Shown here in pieces: positions 1 through 8,075 of a stretch of DNA of 64,000 bases; position 1 is the stretch's first letter; each line of letters opens with the position of its first letter. Origin of the DNA: Haloarcula salina (GTDB taxonomy: Archaea > Halobacteriota > Halobacteria > Halobacteriales > Haloarculaceae); contig NZ_WRXL01000003.1 in assembly GCF_010119195.1 (NCBI RefSeq), positions 510,168 through 574,167 of the forward strand, in the 5' to 3' direction. Under the pieces are notes generated by a model. The model did no database searches. It was not told the DNA's origin and saw nothing but the letters and a program-made list of their open reading frames with translations. Made by a program: the position numbers and the translations under genes.

Positions 1-1
1 C

Positions 2-700
2 AGAACGCCGGCAGACGGATCGGACCGCAAGTTCTCCGGCGGGCAGCAACAGGCCCGCCTCGGGGACGCGCCCGAAGGGGACCACGACTCCCTGCCGTCG
101 ATGCGGATTCTCGGGCAGTTGGCCGACACCTACGTCGTCGCCGAGACCGACGACGGCCTCGTCCTGGTCGACCAGCACGCGGCCGACGAGCGGATCAACT
201 ACGAGCGACTGAAGGCCGAGTTCGAGGGCGAGACGACGACGCAGGCGCTCGCCGACCCCGTCGAACTGGAACTCACCGCCCGCGAGGCCGCGGTGTTCGA
301 CGAGCGCAGCGACGCGCTGGCGAGCCTCGGCTTCCACACCGCCCGCACGGGCGAGCGGACCGTCGAGGTCCGGACGCTCCCGGGCGTCGTCGCCGAGGCC
401 GCCGGGCCGGACATCGTGCGGGACGTGCTGGGCGCGTTCGTGGCGGGCGACGACGAGGCGGCCGCGACCGTCGAGGCGGCCGCCGACGAACTGCTCGGCG
501 ACCTCGCCTGCTACCCGTCGGTGACGGGCAACACTTCGCTCACGGACGGATCGGTCCGGGACCTGCTGGCGGAACTGGACGACTGCGAGAACCCCTACGC
601 CTGCCCGCACGGCCGGCCGACGCTCATCCACATCGACGCGCGGGAGCTCGAAGACCGCTTCGAGCGGGACTACCCCGGTCACGGCGGCCGTCGACGGTAG
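2..700 (+). CDS. mutL: DNA mismatch repair protein MutL, C-terminal part (5' end outside window)
   Basis: The frame is already open at the left edge, so the N-terminal GHKL ATPase half is missing from view. What remains is the C-terminal dimerisation/endonuclease domain. Around nt 170-205 it encodes the DQHA-x2-E-x4-E metal-binding motif that marks nicking-type MutL proteins, and near nt 605-620 the CPHGRP motif that completes that site. In the family, MutL is engaged by MutS at a mismatch and nicks the DNA strand to be replaced. Haloarchaea often carry mutS just upstream, which cannot be checked here. The frame ends in TAG, followed by a short intergenic promoter for the next gene. The identification is secure. 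Confidence 0.93.
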   Translation, partial: RTPADGSDRKFSGGQQQARLGDAPEGDHDSLPSMRILGQLADTYVVAETDDGLVLVDQHAADERINYERLKAEFEGETTTQALADPVELELTAREAAVFDERSDALASLGFHTARTGERTVEVRTLPGVVAEAAGPDIVRDVLGAFVAGDDEAAATVEAAADELLGDLACYPSVTGNTSLTDGSVRDLLAELDDCENPYACPHGRPTLIHIDARELEDRFERDYPGHGGRRR

Positions 701-736
701 CGAACTGGCACCGTGATTTCGGTGACTGATACGGCC

Positions 737-744
737 GATTAAAC
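737..744 (+). promoter_or_regulatory. TATA-like element of the PfkB-like gene
   Basis: The AT-rich octamer GATTAAAC stands in GC-rich surroundings, centred about 32 nt before the ATG at 773. This is the position expected for an archaeal TATA box of a leaderless transcript. Assigned by position and composition only. Confidence 0.45.
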
Positions 745-772
745 TAAACCTACGTCTCACAATGGGCACGGT

Positions 773-1717
773 ATGTCGATCGTAACGTTCGGCGAGACCG
801 CCCTCAGATTCGCCCCTCCAGACGGCCAGCGCTTCGAGACCGCTCGCGAGGCCACCATCCGCGTCGACGGCACCGCGAGCAACGTCGCGGCGACGGCCGG
901 CCGCCTCGGCGCCGACGCCCGCTGGCTCTCGAAGGTCCCCGACACGCCGCTCGGACGGCGAGTGGTCGCGGAACTCCACGAGTTCGGACTGGAGACCGAC
1001 GTGATCTGGGCCGACCCGGAGACGGGCCGGCAGGGACTGACGTTCTACGAGGACGCGACGGCGCCCCGGCGCGCCCGCCTCCTGCAGGACCGGACCGAGA
1101 CCGCGATGGCGACGGTGACCCCCGGCGAGATGCCGATGGGGGCGATACAGAACGCCGACGTGGTGTTCACCTCGGGGACGACTCTGTCCCTCTCCGAGAC
1201 CGCCGCGGACACGACCGGAGCGCTGCTCAGAGCGGCCGCAGGGACGCGCGCTCTGGACCTCGACTTCCACCCCGGCCTCTGGGACGCCGAGACGGCCCGC
1301 GACGCGCTGGGCGACCTGCTTCCGGCCGTCGACGTGCTCTTCGTCGCCGAGGACCAGGCGACGGCCGTCTTCGGGAAGGCGGGCACGCCGCGCGAACTGG
1401 TCCACACCCTCGCCACCGAGTACGACCTCAACCGCGTGGTCCTCACCCGCAGCGAGTACGGCGCGGTGGCCTACCACGACGGCGTCGTCCACGAGCAGGA
1501 CGCCATCGAGACGGACGCCATCGACGAATCCGGTCAGCACGAGGCGCTCGTCGGCGCGGTCCTCCAGCAGTTGGCCGATGGGGCCGCGACGGACGAGGCG
1601 CTGCTCCACGGCGTCGCCGCGGCCGCGCTCGCCCGGACGATGTCGGGGCCGATGACGCCGCTGGAACCCGACGAAGTCACGCACCTCGCTGAGTCTCAGC
1701 AGTCACGTCGGCCGTAG
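773..1717 (+). CDS. PfkB-family sugar-kinase-like protein with altered catalytic loop
   Basis: This 314-residue protein has the ribokinase/PfkB fold and resembles haloarchaeal 2-keto-3-deoxygluconate kinases: an N-terminal VTFGET strand, an SNVA segment (36-39) and a DLDFHPGLW segment near 162-170. The signature catalytic loop of the family is D-x-T-G-x-G-D. Here residues 251-257 read DESGQHE, so the anion-hole glycine is His256 and the catalytic base Asp is Glu257. Activity as a normal kinase is therefore uncertain. It may be a diverged kinase with slow turnover or a binding protein. The start has a TATA-like element (about 737-744) some 32 nt upstream, consistent with a leaderless transcript. 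The family is certain, the substrate is not. Confidence 0.8.
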   Translation: MSIVTFGETALRFAPPDGQRFETAREATIRVDGTASNVAATAGRLGADARWLSKVPDTPLGRRVVAELHEFGLETDVIWADPETGRQGLTFYEDATAPRRARLLQDRTETAMATVTPGEMPMGAIQNADVVFTSGTTLSLSETAADTTGALLRAAAGTRALDLDFHPGLWDAETARDALGDLLPAVDVLFVAEDQATAVFGKAGTPRELVHTLATEYDLNRVVLTRSEYGAVAYHDGVVHEQDAIETDAIDESGQHEALVGAVLQQLADGAATDEALLHGVAAAALARTMSGPMTPLEPDEVTHLAESQQSRRP

Positions 1718-1769
1718 GCGGCTCCTAACGCCAATAGAGATTTATGTCCATCCAGTTAATTAGTGAAAT

Positions 1770-2999
1770 ATGGCTGCTTACCGTGATGCGTTCGTCGTCT
1801 GCCTCGTGGCGCTGCTGGTGGGGACTACAGCGTCAGGAACCGTTGCCGCACAGTCGCAGGTGACGCTCACCGTCACCGTCGTCGATCAGGACGGAGACAC
1901 GATAAGCGACGTGGACATCTCCGCAAGGTGGGACGACGGGGCGGGCGGGCCAGTCAACGAGACGACGCGCGCGAACGGCCAGGCGCTCGTCGACGTGCCG
2001 GCGGGCGCGAACGTGACCATCCAAATCCACGACGACCGGTACGTCCGGAACGTCCCGGTCGAAGTCGTCGACGCCGAGACGCAGGCCGTCGAGGTCGACG
2101 TCTCCGAGTCCGCGACGGCGACCGTTCGGGCCGTGAACGCCGACGGCGACCCGGTCGAGAACCCCCGAATCCGGCTGTACCGCGACGGGAACTACGTGGT
2201 CGACCGGAACGCGGGCGGAGACGGCTCGGTCACCACGAAGCCGGTCGAGGAGGGCGAGTACCGCGTCATCGTCACGAAGCCGGGGTTCTACCGCAACCTG
2301 ACCAGCGTCGACGTCTCGGGGGAGACGAGCGCGACGATCCAGCTCAGAGAGGGCGCGGTCCTGCTGCGGGCGTCCGTCGCGGACGACTACTTCGACGACC
2401 CGCGGCCGATCCGCGACGCGACCGTCAGTATCTCCTCGGACAACGGCTTCTCCGGGACCGTTCCGACGCTCTCTGACGGAACCGCGTCGGTCAGCGTTCC
2501 GGTCAACGACAGATACGACGTGACGGTCACCAAAGACGGGTACGAGACGGTCGACCGGACCGTCCGCGTCGACGAGAGCGAGACCGCCATCGACGTGGCG
2601 ATCCAGCGGACCCCGGCGCTCACGCTCACGCCGACGAACCGGCGCGTCGTCGTCGGCGAGACCGTTCGCCTCACCGTCGTCGACGAGTACGGCGAGCCGG
2701 TGGCGAACGCGACGGTGAGTCAGGGCGGGTCGGAGGTCGGCCTGACAGACGCCGAGGGCGAACTGTCCGCGACCGTCCCATCGGCCGGCAACGTCACCTT
2801 CACGGCGACAGCCGACGACCTCTCCGCGACCGCGAACGTCACCGGGGTCTCGGCGGACGGTGACGGCGGCGCGGCGACGCCGGCCCCGACGCAGGAACAG
2901 ACCCCGACTGGGACCACCGACGCGGGCGGCCCGGGCTTCACGGCTGGACTGGCGGCGCTCGCGCTGCTCGCCGCGGCGCTGCTCGCACGCCACCTGTAG
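1770..2999 (+). CDS. Secreted PGF-CTERM surface protein with repeated beta-sandwich domains
   Basis: This 409-residue exported protein begins with a Sec-type signal peptide (hydrophobic core about residues 8-27, cleavage near VAAQ). The body is a chain of four carboxypeptidase-regulatory-like or Ig-like beta domains (about 30-90, 95-170, 175-265, 270-345), each with the pattern 'D-G-D ... V-x-V ... V-P-A-G/V-E-E-G-E-Y'. A Thr/Pro-rich linker follows, then a PGF-CTERM tail: the PGF tripeptide, a hydrophobic helix and a final basic residue. In haloarchaea such tails are cut by archaeosortase and exchanged for a lipid anchor, so the protein is probably held on the S-layer side of the membrane. 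Several N-x-T/S sequons suggest glycosylation. The partner or ligand is unknown. A TATA-like GATTTATG at 1739-1746 precedes it. Confidence 0.82.
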   Translation: MAAYRDAFVVCLVALLVGTTASGTVAAQSQVTLTVTVVDQDGDTISDVDISARWDDGAGGPVNETTRANGQALVDVPAGANVTIQIHDDRYVRNVPVEVVDAETQAVEVDVSESATATVRAVNADGDPVENPRIRLYRDGNYVVDRNAGGDGSVTTKPVEEGEYRVIVTKPGFYRNLTSVDVSGETSATIQLREGAVLLRASVADDYFDDPRPIRDATVSISSDNGFSGTVPTLSDGTASVSVPVNDRYDVTVTKDGYETVDRTVRVDESETAIDVAIQRTPALTLTPTNRRVVVGETVRLTVVDEYGEPVANATVSQGGSEVGLTDAEGELSATVPSAGNVTFTATADDLSATANVTGVSADGDGGAATPAPTQEQTPTGTTDAGGPGFTAGLAALALLAAALLARHL

Positions 3000-3037
3000 C
3001 GGGACGCTTTTCCCCGCGAGGGACGCATGACTGACCA

Positions 3038-4123
3038 ATGACTGTTCTTCGGAGCGTCCACGAGGCCCACGGAGCGACGTTCAGGGAGGTCGGTGGTCGC
3101 CGCGTCGTCGACACGTACGGCCGGCCCGAGCGGACCCACCGCGCGGTCCGAAACGTCGTCGGGACGATCGAGCACGGCTACGGCGTCATCGTCGTCACCG
3201 GCGAGGACCGCGTCGAGTACGTCGACAACGCCGTCTCGAACCGCGTTCCCAGCGAGGACGGGGCCGGCTGCTACGCCCTCCTGCTCGACCCCGACGGCCG
3301 CGTCGACACGGACATGTACGTCTACAACGCCGGCGAGCGCCTGCTCGTGTTCACGCCGCCCCAGACGGCCGCCGCCCTCGCCGCGGAGTGGGACGAGAAG
3401 ACGTTCATCCAGGACGTCGACTTCGAGGTCGCGACCGACGACTTCGCCGTCTTCGGCGTCCACGGGCCGAAGGCGACCGAGAAGATCGCGAGCGTCCTCC
3501 ACCAGACCGGCACGCCCGAAGACGTTTTGACCTTCGAGCGCGGCGAACTCGGCGACGCCGGCGTCACGGTCGTCCGGACCGACAACCTCGCCGGCGAGGA
3601 GAGCTACGACGTGGTCTGTGGCGCGGCCGACGCCGAAGCGGTGTTCGACACGCTGGTCAACCGCGGGCTGAACGCCGTCCCCTTCGGCTACCGGACCTGG
3701 GAGACGCTGACGCTCGAGGCCGGATCGCCGCTGTTCGACACCGAGATCGCCGGCGCGCTCCCGAACGACCTCGGGCTCCGCAACGCGCTCGACTTCGAGA
3801 AGGGGTGTTACGTCGGCCAGGAGGTCGTCTCGCGAATCGAGAACCGCGGCCACCCGACACAGCGCCTCGTCGGCCTCGCCGTGGAAGCCGTCCCGGCCCC
3901 CGGGGCGGCGGTGTTCGCCGGCGACGAGCACGTCGGCGAGGTGAGCCGCGCCGGACAGAGCCCGATGCGGGAGGCACCCATCGCGCTGGCGACCGTCGAC
4001 TGGGACCTGCCCGCGGCGTCGCTGACGGTGCGCGTCGACGGCGACCCGGTCGGCGCACAGCGCGTCGACCTGCCATTCGTCGACGGGTCGGCGCGGTCGG
4101 CGCGCCTGCCGGCCTACGAGTGA
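3038..4123 (+). CDS. ygfZ: YgfZ/GcvT-family folate-binding protein
   Basis: This 361-residue protein is related to the glycine-cleavage T protein. The YgfZ signature K-G-C-Y-x-G-Q-E (encoded near 3800-3825) is present and contains the conserved cysteine that separates YgfZ/IbaF/CAF17 proteins from true aminomethyltransferases. In bacteria and mitochondria such proteins use tetrahydrofolate to maintain certain Fe-S enzymes. In haloarchaea the same role is an inference, and they are often annotated simply as aminomethyltransferase. No other glycine-cleavage genes are adjacent, which favours the YgfZ reading. The gene begins 38 nt after the surface-protein gene and ends 25 nt before a convergent gene. 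Confidence 0.85.
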   Translation: MTVLRSVHEAHGATFREVGGRRVVDTYGRPERTHRAVRNVVGTIEHGYGVIVVTGEDRVEYVDNAVSNRVPSEDGAGCYALLLDPDGRVDTDMYVYNAGERLLVFTPPQTAAALAAEWDEKTFIQDVDFEVATDDFAVFGVHGPKATEKIASVLHQTGTPEDVLTFERGELGDAGVTVVRTDNLAGEESYDVVCGAADAEAVFDTLVNRGLNAVPFGYRTWETLTLEAGSPLFDTEIAGALPNDLGLRNALDFEKGCYVGQEVVSRIENRGHPTQRLVGLAVEAVPAPGAAVFAGDEHVGEVSRAGQSPMREAPIALATVDWDLPAASLTVRVDGDPVGAQRVDLPFVDGSARSARLPAYE

Positions 4124-4148
4124 TCCGAAGCGCGGGCGTTCGGCCGTC

Positions 4149-5603
4149 TCACCCGTCTTCGCCGTCGGCTTCGCTCCCTTCGCGTCGCTCGCTGACCGCT
4201 CGATAGCCGAGCGCGCCGACCGCAGCGCCGCCCAGCGCGCCCGCCGCGGTCCACACTGTCGGGCCCGAGCCGGACCGCCGAACTCTCGACAGCGTCCCGT
4301 CGCCCGCGTCCGTGATCTCCAGGTCGTACTCGTGGCGCTCGTCGACGCCGATGCTCGCGGTTCTGGTCACGTCCACGATCGCGCCCTCGGTGTCGGCGAC
4401 GACGACGGATAGCTCGTAGTCGGTCTCGTCGGTTCCGTACACGCCGAGCCGGTACGTGCCGGGTGCGGCCCCGTGTCGCCGGCGCAGTCGCGGGTACCGC
4501 CCTCGCGACCGGTCCATGTGCTCGCTCTCGATCCGCTCCAGTTCCCTGCCGCGCGGTCCGACCGCGGTGACGTTCACCGCGGCGGTGTCGGCCGTGACGA
4601 CCATCGTGGGGAACAGTTCCTCGCGGGCCGTCGCCCGGTCGATCGTCACGTGGTCCAACGGCCCCACGTCCGAGTGGCCCGTCGCCCGCTCGATCTGGTC
4701 GTAGCGGTTGAACACGACCGTCGTGTACTGGCGGTAGGGTCGCATCGACGCCGTGTCGCCGTCCCGCGTGAACCGGAGTTCCGGCGTCCGCTGCTGATAG
4801 GCCAGCGCCGACCAGTTCGGGTCGTAGATCGGGATCCGAACCGATTCGCCGTCCGTCCGGTAGTCGTACGCGAGGACCTGGTGGCCGTTCAGCGAACCGT
4901 CGAACAGGAACAGCGACGCCTTTCCGGTGGTCTCGATGACTGACCGGATGTGGTCGAGCAGTTGCGCCGTGTCGATCCGGTCCGCGTACACGACCGCCTG
5001 GCGGCCGACCCAGGAGCGAAAACGGAAGTACTGTTCGGCCTGAGACGTGACGATGTCGTCGTACACGGGGGCCGCCGGGTCGTCGAGCGGGACCGTCGGG
5101 ACCTCGATATCGCTCGCCGTCGGCCGGTCCACCGGCATCGTCTCCGGTCGGTCGAAGTACCGCTGTGCCGACAGAATCATCCCGTAGCAGTGGCCGTTCG
5201 TCCCCGCGCGCTGGACCACCGCCGCCCGGAGCTGTCGCGCGAGCGCGTCGACCAGCGCGGAGGGTAACTTCCCCGGGCCGAGACCGAGGACCGCTCGCGC
5301 TTTGTCGCTCCACTCCTCGCGGATCCGCTCGCGGACCGTCGCGGGATCCGGCTGCGGCGGGTCCTCGAAGTACTGGTCGCTCAGCGACCAGTTCCGGAAC
5401 CCGAACCCGTGCTCGGCCGGCACGAACGACGACGGCCCGGGCTGCTCCTGTGCGGATGTCGTGGTCGCACTCGCCCACGACGCCGCGGCCAACGTTCCCA
5501 CGTGGGCGAGAAACGCACGACGGGACCTGTCGCCTGTCACACTTCGAACGTGACGCCCGTGGTACAAATCATTCAGGGTGGTCGGCCCATCGCGGAGCGT
5601 CAC
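4149..5603 (-). CDS. Tat-exported papain-like cysteine-peptidase-like protein with C-terminal membrane anchor
   Basis: This protein has 484 residues. The N-terminus carries a twin-arginine signal (S-R-R-A-F-L at 27-32 with an Ala-rich helix ending near AQ at 51-52), so a folded protein is exported. The central domain shows a candidate Cys-His-Asp/Asn triad in the order of papain-fold peptidases: Cys139 in NGHCYGM, His241 in NGHQVLAYDY, and Asp261/Asn263 in PIYDPN. A C-terminal beta-rich domain (about 320-430) is followed by a hydrophobic helix and charged tail, probably a membrane anchor. I do not recognise a named family. Hydrolase activity is an inference from residue order. The start overlaps the yigZ stop by 4 nt (ATGA), supporting co-transcription. 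A start at 5603 leaves a long pre-RR segment, but no closer ATG precedes the RR motif. Confidence 0.75.
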   Translation of the reverse strand: MTLRDGPTTLNDLYHGRHVRSVTGDRSRRAFLAHVGTLAAASWASATTTSAQEQPGPSSFVPAEHGFGFRNWSLSDQYFEDPPQPDPATVRERIREEWSDKARAVLGLGPGKLPSALVDALARQLRAAVVQRAGTNGHCYGMILSAQRYFDRPETMPVDRPTASDIEVPTVPLDDPAAPVYDDIVTSQAEQYFRFRSWVGRQAVVYADRIDTAQLLDHIRSVIETTGKASLFLFDGSLNGHQVLAYDYRTDGESVRIPIYDPNWSALAYQQRTPELRFTRDGDTASMRPYRQYTTVVFNRYDQIERATGHSDVGPLDHVTIDRATAREELFPTMVVTADTAAVNVTAVGPRGRELERIESEHMDRSRGRYPRLRRRHGAAPGTYRLGVYGTDETDYELSVVVADTEGAIVDVTRTASIGVDERHEYDLEITDAGDGTLSRVRRSGSGPTVWTAAGALGGAAVGALGYRAVSERREGSEADGEDG

Positions 5604-6202
5604 TCGGTTTCGATGGCCGCCCGCCCGCTGGTCGCGCTCCGGATGCGGTCCCGGAGTGCGTTGCCCTCGTCGGTCGGAACGCGCACCGCGAACGTCACGT
5701 CTGCTTCGTAGTCCGCCTCGAAATCGACGCCGGCGGATTCGAGCAGGCCGCGGACGCTCCCGGAGTCGTCGTACGCGACGGTCACGGTGAACTGCTCGTG
5801 GGGGACCTCATCGACGACGCCGGCGGCGTCGACGCCGTCCCTGACCGCCCGCGAGTACGAGCGGGCGAGCCCGCCGACGCCGAGGTTCGTCCCGCCGTAG
5901 TAGCGCGTCACGACGGCGACGACGTTCTCGATCCCGCGCTGCTGGAGGACGTTCAGCGCGGGGCCGCCGGCGCTGCCGCTCGGCTCGCCGTCGTCGCTCG
6001 AGTACTCGCGGAAGGGGTCGGCGCGGACGCGGTAGGCGGGGACGTTGTGCGTCGCGTCGGCGTACTCCTCGCCGACGCGCTCGACGAACGTCTCGGCCGC
6101 CTCGGCGGTCGCCGCCGGCGCGACGTGGCCGATGAACTCGGAGCCCCGAACCTCGAAGCGGGCCTCGCCGCGGCCGGCGACCGTCCGATAGCTCTCCGTC
6201 AC
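5600..6202 (-). CDS. yigZ: IMPACT/YigZ-family protein
   Basis: This 200-residue protein has the two-domain layout of the YigZ/IMPACT family: an N-terminal UPF0029 domain with the hallmark RYYGGTNLGVGGL stretch (about residues 98-112), and a C-terminal DUF1949 domain with a ferredoxin-like fold (about 135-195). Eukaryotic IMPACT inhibits Gcn2 through Gcn1. The role of the prokaryotic members is not settled, and translation-related or nucleic-acid binding functions have been proposed. It overlaps the following Tat-protein gene by 4 nt, so the two are probably translated from one mRNA, although no functional connection is evident. Confidence 0.9.
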   Translation of the reverse strand: MTESYRTVAGRGEARFEVRGSEFIGHVAPAATAEAAETFVERVGEEYADATHNVPAYRVRADPFREYSSDDGEPSGSAGGPALNVLQQRGIENVVAVVTRYYGGTNLGVGGLARSYSRAVRDGVDAAGVVDEVPHEQFTVTVAYDDSGSVRGLLESAGVDFEADYEADVTFAVRVPTDEGNALRDRIRSATSGRAAIETE

Positions 6203-6275
6203 GGTTCGGCGTAGCCCTGCCGACGGAATAGCGTTTGTCGTTGCGTTCGGGGCCGGTTTTCGGCCACCGTCGGGC

Positions 6276-6593
6276 TCACTCTCGCGCCCCCCAGACGCGC
6301 TTGTCGAGCAGGCGGACGGTCATCCCGTCGCGCACCCGTAGCTGACAGGACAGCCGCGGGTAGCCGAATCGGTCGGCGAGGTCGTCGTGCCAGTGGTCGG
6401 GGTCCGGCGGCGCGGCGAGGCGCACGCCGCAGGTCGCACAGACGCCCCGTCCGCCGCAGTTGACTCGCCGGGCGTACCGGCCGTGGGGGGACAGCCCCGC
6501 GTCGAGCAGCACGTCCCGGAGGATCGCGCCGGGCTCGGCCGCGAGTTCGCGGGCGTCGCCGTTCGGCATCTCGACGGTGATGCTCGCCGACAT
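6276..6593 (-). CDS. [2Fe-2S] ferredoxin, adrenodoxin-like cysteine spacing
   Basis: This 105-residue ferredoxin has the cluster motif C-x5-C-x2-C in NCGGRGVCATC (about residues 46-56) and a fourth ligand in LSCQL near residue 83. The C-x5-C-x2-C spacing is that of adrenodoxin-type rather than the C-x4-C-x2-C of plant-type ferredoxins. It is too short for, and lacks the N-terminal acidic domain of, the main haloarchaeal ferredoxin. It is a cytoplasmic one-electron carrier whose partner is unknown. Its ATG overlaps the stop of the upstream DUF4260 gene by one base (TGATG), so the two are translationally coupled. Confidence 0.88.
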   Translation of the reverse strand: MSASITVEMPNGDARELAAEPGAILRDVLLDAGLSPHGRYARRVNCGGRGVCATCGVRLAAPPDPDHWHDDLADRFGYPRLSCQLRVRDGMTVRLLDKRVWGARE

Positions 6594-6946
6594 CAGAGCC
6601 GCTGGATATGCGTGTCGCCGAACTCGCGATCGGCGTACTTCAGGCCGAACCCGAACAGCCGGTCCGCCCCGATGTGGGCGGTCCAGACCAGCGCCACGCC
6701 GACGGCGAGGTCGGCGGCGGCGAGGACGCCGACCGCGGCGAGCAGCCCCGGCCCGAGGTACGTATGGGCGGCGTTGTACGTGGCCGCACCGACCCGCTTG
6801 CCGCGTCGATACCCCACCATCGAGAGGTCCGGGGCGAGAATGAGCGCGACGAAGAACAGCGGCGACCGGCCCTGGAGGGCGTACAGCGCGGCCGCACCGC
6901 CGCCGACGAGCGCCCCTTCGAGGCGGACGAGCAGGCGAGGGTCCAT
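6593..6946 (-). CDS. DUF4260-family membrane protein
   Basis: This 117-residue protein has three to four hydrophobic segments and family hallmarks LAPDLSM near residue 41, an N-A-A-H-T-Y stretch near 58, and a GADRLFGFGLKY segment near 95. It matches the small DUF4260 integral-membrane family, whose function is unknown. The open frame continues upstream to 7357, but that extension is Arg/Gly-rich and overlaps the next gene in another frame, so I start at the ATG encoding MDPRLL. The gene is coupled to the ferredoxin gene, which hints at a membrane redox role; that is only inference. Confidence 0.8.
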   Translation of the reverse strand: MDPRLLVRLEGALVGGGAAALYALQGRSPLFFVALILAPDLSMVGYRRGKRVGAATYNAAHTYLGPGLLAAVGVLAAADLAVGVALVWTAHIGADRLFGFGLKYADREFGDTHIQRL

Positions 6947-6990
6947 ACCAACTAGACGGACGACGCGCTGAAAACCGTTTGTCTGCCCGC

Positions 6991-7425
6991 TCACCCGCCG
7001 TCCGCGGACCGCTTTTCGGCCCGCCGGAGGAGCACCGAGACGCCCTCCTCCAGCGCGGCGAAGACGTTGTAACAGACGGCGACGAGCGCGCCGGAGAGAA
7101 AGAGCGTGACGTGTTTTCCCAGCGGCGCGGCGACGACGTAGTGGGTGACGCCGATGGGGACGAGCGCCGCCAGGTAGTGGACTGCGGCCAGGACGTGATA
7201 GGAGGGCGAGGCGTCGGCGTCGACGGTCTCGACCGGGCTCCCGAACGCCGCCAGCGCGAGCAGGCCGAACCCGGTGATCGTCCCGGTCGCGTACGCCAGG
7301 ATGCTGGCGGTCTGTAGCAGGCCGAACTCCTCGATGAGGAGCAGTCCCGACCCCCAAAAGGCGATGGTGAACCCGTAGGCGAACGACTCCTCGACGAGCA
7401 GCGTCCGCATGAACGTCCGGTTCAT
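6991..7425 (-). CDS. Four-helix integral membrane protein of unknown function
   Basis: This 144-residue protein has four predicted membrane helices (about residues 14-33, 37-60, 75-98, 103-125) and a short basic, Ala-rich tail. No catalytic or metal-binding motif is visible and I do not recognise the family. The stop lies 44 nt upstream of the DUF4260 start in the same direction, so the gene may lead a three-gene operon with DUF4260 and the ferredoxin. Confidence 0.7.
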   Translation of the reverse strand: MNRTFMRTLLVEESFAYGFTIAFWGSGLLLIEEFGLLQTASILAYATGTITGFGLLALAAFGSPVETVDADASPSYHVLAAVHYLAALVPIGVTHYVVAAPLGKHVTLFLSGALVAVCYNVFAALEEGVSVLLRRAEKRSADGG

Positions 7426-7502
7426 CTGCCGACGACTAGCGCGGCCACCGCCAAATGAGCGACGCTGTCTCGCCGTCGCCGATGCGCCGCCGGCGTGGCG
7501 AG

Positions 7503-8006
7503 TCAGGCCAGTTCGATGGTGCGGACGAACGGCAGCCGGCGGATCTCGTTGATGAGGTCACCGGGGAGCTCCGCGTCGGTGATGACGTACAGCTTCGGCT
7601 CGTCGGTGAATTCGGGGTCCTCGCTGAGCACCTGCCGGATGGAGATGTCGCGGTCGGCGATGGCGTTCGTGACCGTCGAGACGATGCCGGACTCGTCGGC
7701 GGCCCGCACGGTGACGGTGATCGCGTGCAGGTCGAGGACGGGCGCGAGGTCGAGCAGGCTCGGGACGGAGGAGATGTTCCGGAAGATGCGCCGCAGGTCG
7801 TCGTCGGCGAGGATGGCGTCGGTGGTGGCGTTGACGACGCGGCGGTCGACGCCGGCCTCGCGGGCGATGCCCGTGTTCGGGATCTCGATGCCGCCGGAGA
7901 CCACCCGCCCCTCCTCGTTGACCGAGAACCCACGTTCGAGCAGCAGGCGGATCACGTCCTGCTGGCCGGGGGAGTCCTCGAACTTCTGCATGATCTCGTC
8001 GAACAT
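7503..8006 (-). CDS. HTH-ACT predicted regulator of amino-acid metabolism (COG2150-like)
   Basis: This 167-residue protein opens with a winged-helix-like N-terminal half (about 1-75, including PGQQDVIRLLLERGFSV and REAGVDRRVVNATTD) and closes with an ACT domain (about 90-165, TVRAADESGIVSTVTNAIADR). ACT domains bind amino acids and alter the activity of an attached regulator or enzyme. The ATG at 8006 encoding MFDEIMQKF is preferred over the upstream one because haloarchaeal homologues begin there and the extra residues are non-conserved. It sits 69 nt downstream of hisB in the same direction, so sensing histidine or a related amino acid is plausible. Confidence 0.82.
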   Translation of the reverse strand: MFDEIMQKFEDSPGQQDVIRLLLERGFSVNEEGRVVSGGIEIPNTGIAREAGVDRRVVNATTDAILADDDLRRIFRNISSVPSLLDLAPVLDLHAITVTVRAADESGIVSTVTNAIADRDISIRQVLSEDPEFTDEPKLYVITDAELPGDLINEIRRLPFVRTIELA

Positions 8007-8075
8007 ACGATGTGGTCCGCGCGGAGTCACTAATCGCTGCCGACAGCGGGCAGCGGACGGCTCTGCGGAGTCGGC

